Positions 8,501 through 10,719 of a stretch of DNA of 10,719 nt are shown here, piece after piece. The notes under the pieces are model-generated. The model had not been told where the DNA came from. It ran no database searches and saw only the letters and a program-made list of their open reading frames with translations. Each line of letters starts with the position of its first letter. Position 1 is the first letter of the stretch. Origin of the DNA: CBFHSD01 sp965658375 (GTDB lineage: Bacteria; Bacteroidota; Bacteroidia; Flavobacteriales_G; Salibacteraceae); NCBI GenBank assembly GCA_965658375.1, contig CBFHSD010000059.1, forward strand, positions 1 to 10,719. The letters run 5' to 3'. The translations under genes and the position numbers were made by a program.

Positions 8501-10719
8501 TTTACACCAGTATGTGCAAGCGCAACGCCTTTTGCCTTAACAGGTGGAACACCGGTTGGGGGTGTGTATTCAGGAACAGGAGTTTCCAATGGATTCTTTG
8601 ACCCATCGGTGCCAACATCATCTTCTGTAACCATTACTTACACGGTAAACAATACGTGTGGATCAAATGCTTCTTCACAGTCCATTCAAATCAATCCAAG
8701 ACCAAGCATCAGCTTTACAGCTATCAATGATGTTTGTGTGGACGCAGGTTCTGTAACTCTAAACCAAGCTTCCCCAGCCGGAGGAACATATTCTGGTACA
8801 GGTGTTACAGGAAATCAATTCGACCCTTCAGTGGGAACCGGATCTTACTTTGTGACATATACGTATACCGATGGTTTGGGGTGTGTGAATCAAGATTCTC
8901 AAAGTGTAACAGTAAATGCCTTGCCAATAGTCAGTGTTCAAGACATCAATGGACTGTGTGAAAATGGAGCAGCAGTAAGCTTAAGCCAAGGAATACCTAT
9001 GGGTGGAACCTATTCGGGTTCTGGTGTGAGTGCAGGTTCATTTGATCCTACAGCGGTAGGAGCAGGTAACTATGATTTATTCTATCTATACACTGACGGA
9101 AATGGATGTAGCAACACAGATACTTCTAATGTGGAAGTCTTAAATAAACCTGCAGTGAGCTTAGCAGCTCAAACAAGTGTCTGTGCGAGTGATGGCTCAG
9201 CAATCTTGGCTGGCGGCTTACCAAGTGGTGGATCTTATTTTGGAACAAATATTTCTTCGGGTCAATTTGATANNNNNNNNNNCCTCTGGTGCGGGAACCT
9301 TCCCGGTGCAGTATACCTATACTGATGCCAACGGATGTGCCGATACGGCAAGCAGTCAAATTGTTGTAAATGCTCAGCCAAGTGTAAGCTTTGCGGCATT
9401 GGCAGATGTGTGTGAGAATTCAGGAATTGTTAACCTTAGTGGTGGTGCTCCAAACGGAGGTACATACTACGGTTCAGGTGTAGGAGGCGGACAGTACAAC
9501 CCAATAGGTGCAGGTACATTTGCCTTAGGGTATACCTATACAGACGGAAATGGTTGTTCTGACAGTGCAAGCTCTTCTTTAACTGTAAATCCTTTACCTA
9601 TTGTCGTTGCCAGTGGACTTGCTCCATTGTGTGAAACAGATGGTTTGGTTTCTTTAACGGGCTTCCCAACAGGAGGTACGTTCTCAGGAACCGGTGTTAC
9701 AGGAAGTGATTTTAACGCTGCCGTAGGTGCGGGAACCTACCAAGTAAACTACGATTACACAGATGCCAATAGTTGCAGCAATTCAGATTCTGTAATCATT
9801 ACAGTAAATGGCCAACCAAGTGTTTCTTTTGGAGCATTGGCTTCTCAATGCGATAATGGAGATACATTAACCTTAAATACTGGGTCACCCGCTGGTGGCG
9901 TATATGCGGGTTCAGGAGTAGTAGCTGGTCAATTCGTTCCAACATTAGCAGGAGCTGGTTCATCTGCAGTATCGTATGAATATACAGATGCCAATGGGTG
10001 TAGCGATACTGCTTTCCAATCCATTACAGTAAATACAAGTCCAAGCATTAGCTGGGCCAACTTACCAGCATATTGCTCAAACGATGCTTCTATCACGCTC
10101 AACGCAGCACCTTCTGGTGGGGTATACAACGGAGCTGGTGTAAGTGGAAATAGCTTTGACCCAGCACAAGCGGGAACAGGTGGACTTATTTCATACATCG
10201 TAAGCAATGCCAATGGATGCTCAGATTCATTGTCTCAAACAGTAACAGTAAATGCTGCTCCAACAGTAAACTCAGGATCTTATGCAGCAGTTTGCGCGAA
10301 CCAGTCTTTAACCTTGAACAATGGAACACCAGCTGGTGGAGTTTGGTCAGGATCTGGAGTTGTGGGCAGCACATTCAGCTCGGCTTCTACAGGGAGCTTT
10401 GTATTAAACTATAACTACACAGATGGAAACGGCTGTTCGAATGCTGATACAGCTCAAGTAGTAGTGAATGCACTACCAACATTGTCTGTGAGCTCAACTT
10501 TACAGCTTTGCTCAACAGAGGGTGACACTGCTCTTCAATTGGTGAACCCAACTGGAGGAACTTACACAGGTTCATTTATCACGAGCAATACATTCAGCAC
10601 TGGATTAGCTAATGTGGGTCAAAACCCATATACCTATTCTTTTACAGACGCCAACGGATGTAGCAATCAGGTGCAAGATGCCATTGTTGTTTTGGCAGCA
10701 CCAAACGTAAGCTTTGGAG
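5528..10719 (+). CDS. Giant secreted surface protein: propeller-like region plus >=16 Ig-like repeats; 3' end outside window, interrupted by assembly gap
   Basis: The start is the ATG at 5528. Residues 1-23 form a signal peptide (Lys6, hydrophobic core FTLAFLF, cleavage likely ATA|QG). Residues ~24-450 hold six or seven divergent blades marked by lines such as VMKVDSTGSLLW, VAKLNASGTGQW, VLKIDGNGDLIW and MAKLNPAFTNGW, resembling SBBP-type beta-propeller repeats. Residues ~457-534 look like an Ig-like domain (QWLSNNQAIAGADS...GSYSMVV...GC). From residue 535 on there are tandem two-cysteine repeats. The frame is lost at the 10-N gap, where a spurious stop appears at about 9325. From 9285 the homologous frame resumes with the second half of a repeat and stays open to the last base, so this is one gene. 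Similar Bacteroidetes proteins are exported by Sec and then the type IX system using a C-terminal sorting domain, which would lie beyond the window. Adhesion or extracellular scaffolding is inferred only. The terminator upstream suggests independent transcription. Confidence 0.9.
7130..10719 (+). repeat. Tandem array of 16 complete ~219-228 bp coding repeats plus start of a 17th
   Basis: Each unit encodes 72-76 residues. The pattern is Pro at the start, a first Cys about 12 residues in, a [ST]-L-x-x-G-x-P-x-G-G-[TV]-[YW]-[SA]-G-x-G-V stretch, F-D-P, a Gly-rich turn, Y-T-[YF]-T-D-x-N-G-C, and a final strand ending V-x-x-x. Unit starts are 7130, 7355, 7583, 7808, 8030, 8255, 8480, 8702, 8924, 9149, 9378, 9597, 9816, 10041, 10260 and 10476, with a partial unit from 10701. 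All 16 have exactly two Cys. Codons differ widely between units, including at synonymous sites, so the array is old and not a recent expansion. Units 4 and 7 share a variant second-Cys motif ([AT]CG instead of NGC). Units 10 and 16 have lost the S-G-x-G-V signature. The fold is probably Ig-like beta-sandwich, by analogy with similar repeats in large Bacteroidetes surface proteins. Confidence 0.93.
9273..9282. other. Assembly gap (10 N) inside repeat 10
   Basis: Ten N residues lie between FD (of the usual FDP motif) and SGAG of repeat 10. The frame before the gap is +2 and after it +3, so the real missing length must be a multiple of three. A gap of 6 or 9 bases would give a repeat of 75 or 76 residues, matching its neighbours. 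A gap of a whole number of repeats plus this amount is equally compatible. The ten Ns are therefore probably a nominal spacer. Confidence 0.95.

Noticed and set aside
8734..8961. Plus-strand 75-codon frame within the repeat array
   Set aside because: It is an out-of-frame reading of repeats 8-9, Cys/Arg/Ser-rich, with no support as a separate gene.
9283..9325. True frameshift or pseudogenisation of the surface-protein gene
   Set aside because: The frame change coincides exactly with the Ns, and the downstream frame is intact for ~480 codons with well-preserved repeats, so an assembly spacer explains it better.
7130..10719. CRISPR or satellite-like DNA array
   Set aside because: The ~225-bp units are in-frame coding repeats that have diverged at synonymous positions. 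There are no identical short repeats with unique spacers.

Overview
The window looks like a piece of a Bacteroidetes chromosome, most likely order Flavobacteriales. The evidence is the murG-murC-ftsQ-ftsA-ftsZ gene order with no ddl or murB inside it, an FtsZ with a long acidic linker and the flavobacterial-type C-terminal end (...NNSFLHDNVD), start codons without clear Shine-Dalgarno sites, and a very large repetitive secreted protein of the kind typical of this phylum. No species can be named from the sequence alone.

Positions 1-5210 hold the 3' end of a division and cell wall (dcw) cluster, all on the + strand. It contains the last 49 codons of murG, then complete murC, ftsQ, ftsA and ftsZ. 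murG/murC and murC/ftsQ overlap by 4 bases (ATGA), ftsQ/ftsA are 5 bases apart and ftsA/ftsZ 23 bases apart, so the genes are probably cotranscribed and partly translationally coupled. MurG and MurC act in peptidoglycan precursor synthesis. FtsZ forms the division ring, FtsA ties it to the membrane, and FtsQ belongs to the periplasmic part of the divisome. A strong intrinsic terminator (5183-5210) closes the operon.

Positions 5211-5527 are non-coding. They hold a weak Bacteroidetes-type promoter candidate and a 9-bp perfect inverted repeat, both upstream of the next gene.

Positions 5528-10719 are one giant gene that runs off the window. It encodes a signal peptide, a propeller-like region of about 430 residues, one Ig-like domain, and at least 16 tandem Ig-like repeats of 72-76 residues. 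Every repeat has exactly two cysteines. The array has almost no lysine or arginine: five in about 1190 residues, and none in the last ~520. A 10-N assembly gap (9273-9282) breaks the reading frame artificially. The coding sequence resumes in another frame and stays open to the end, so this is one gene and not two.

I found no RNA genes, mobile elements, CRISPR arrays or defence genes, and nothing that amounts to a new multi-gene system. The most unusual object is the cysteine-paired, basic-residue-depleted repeat array.
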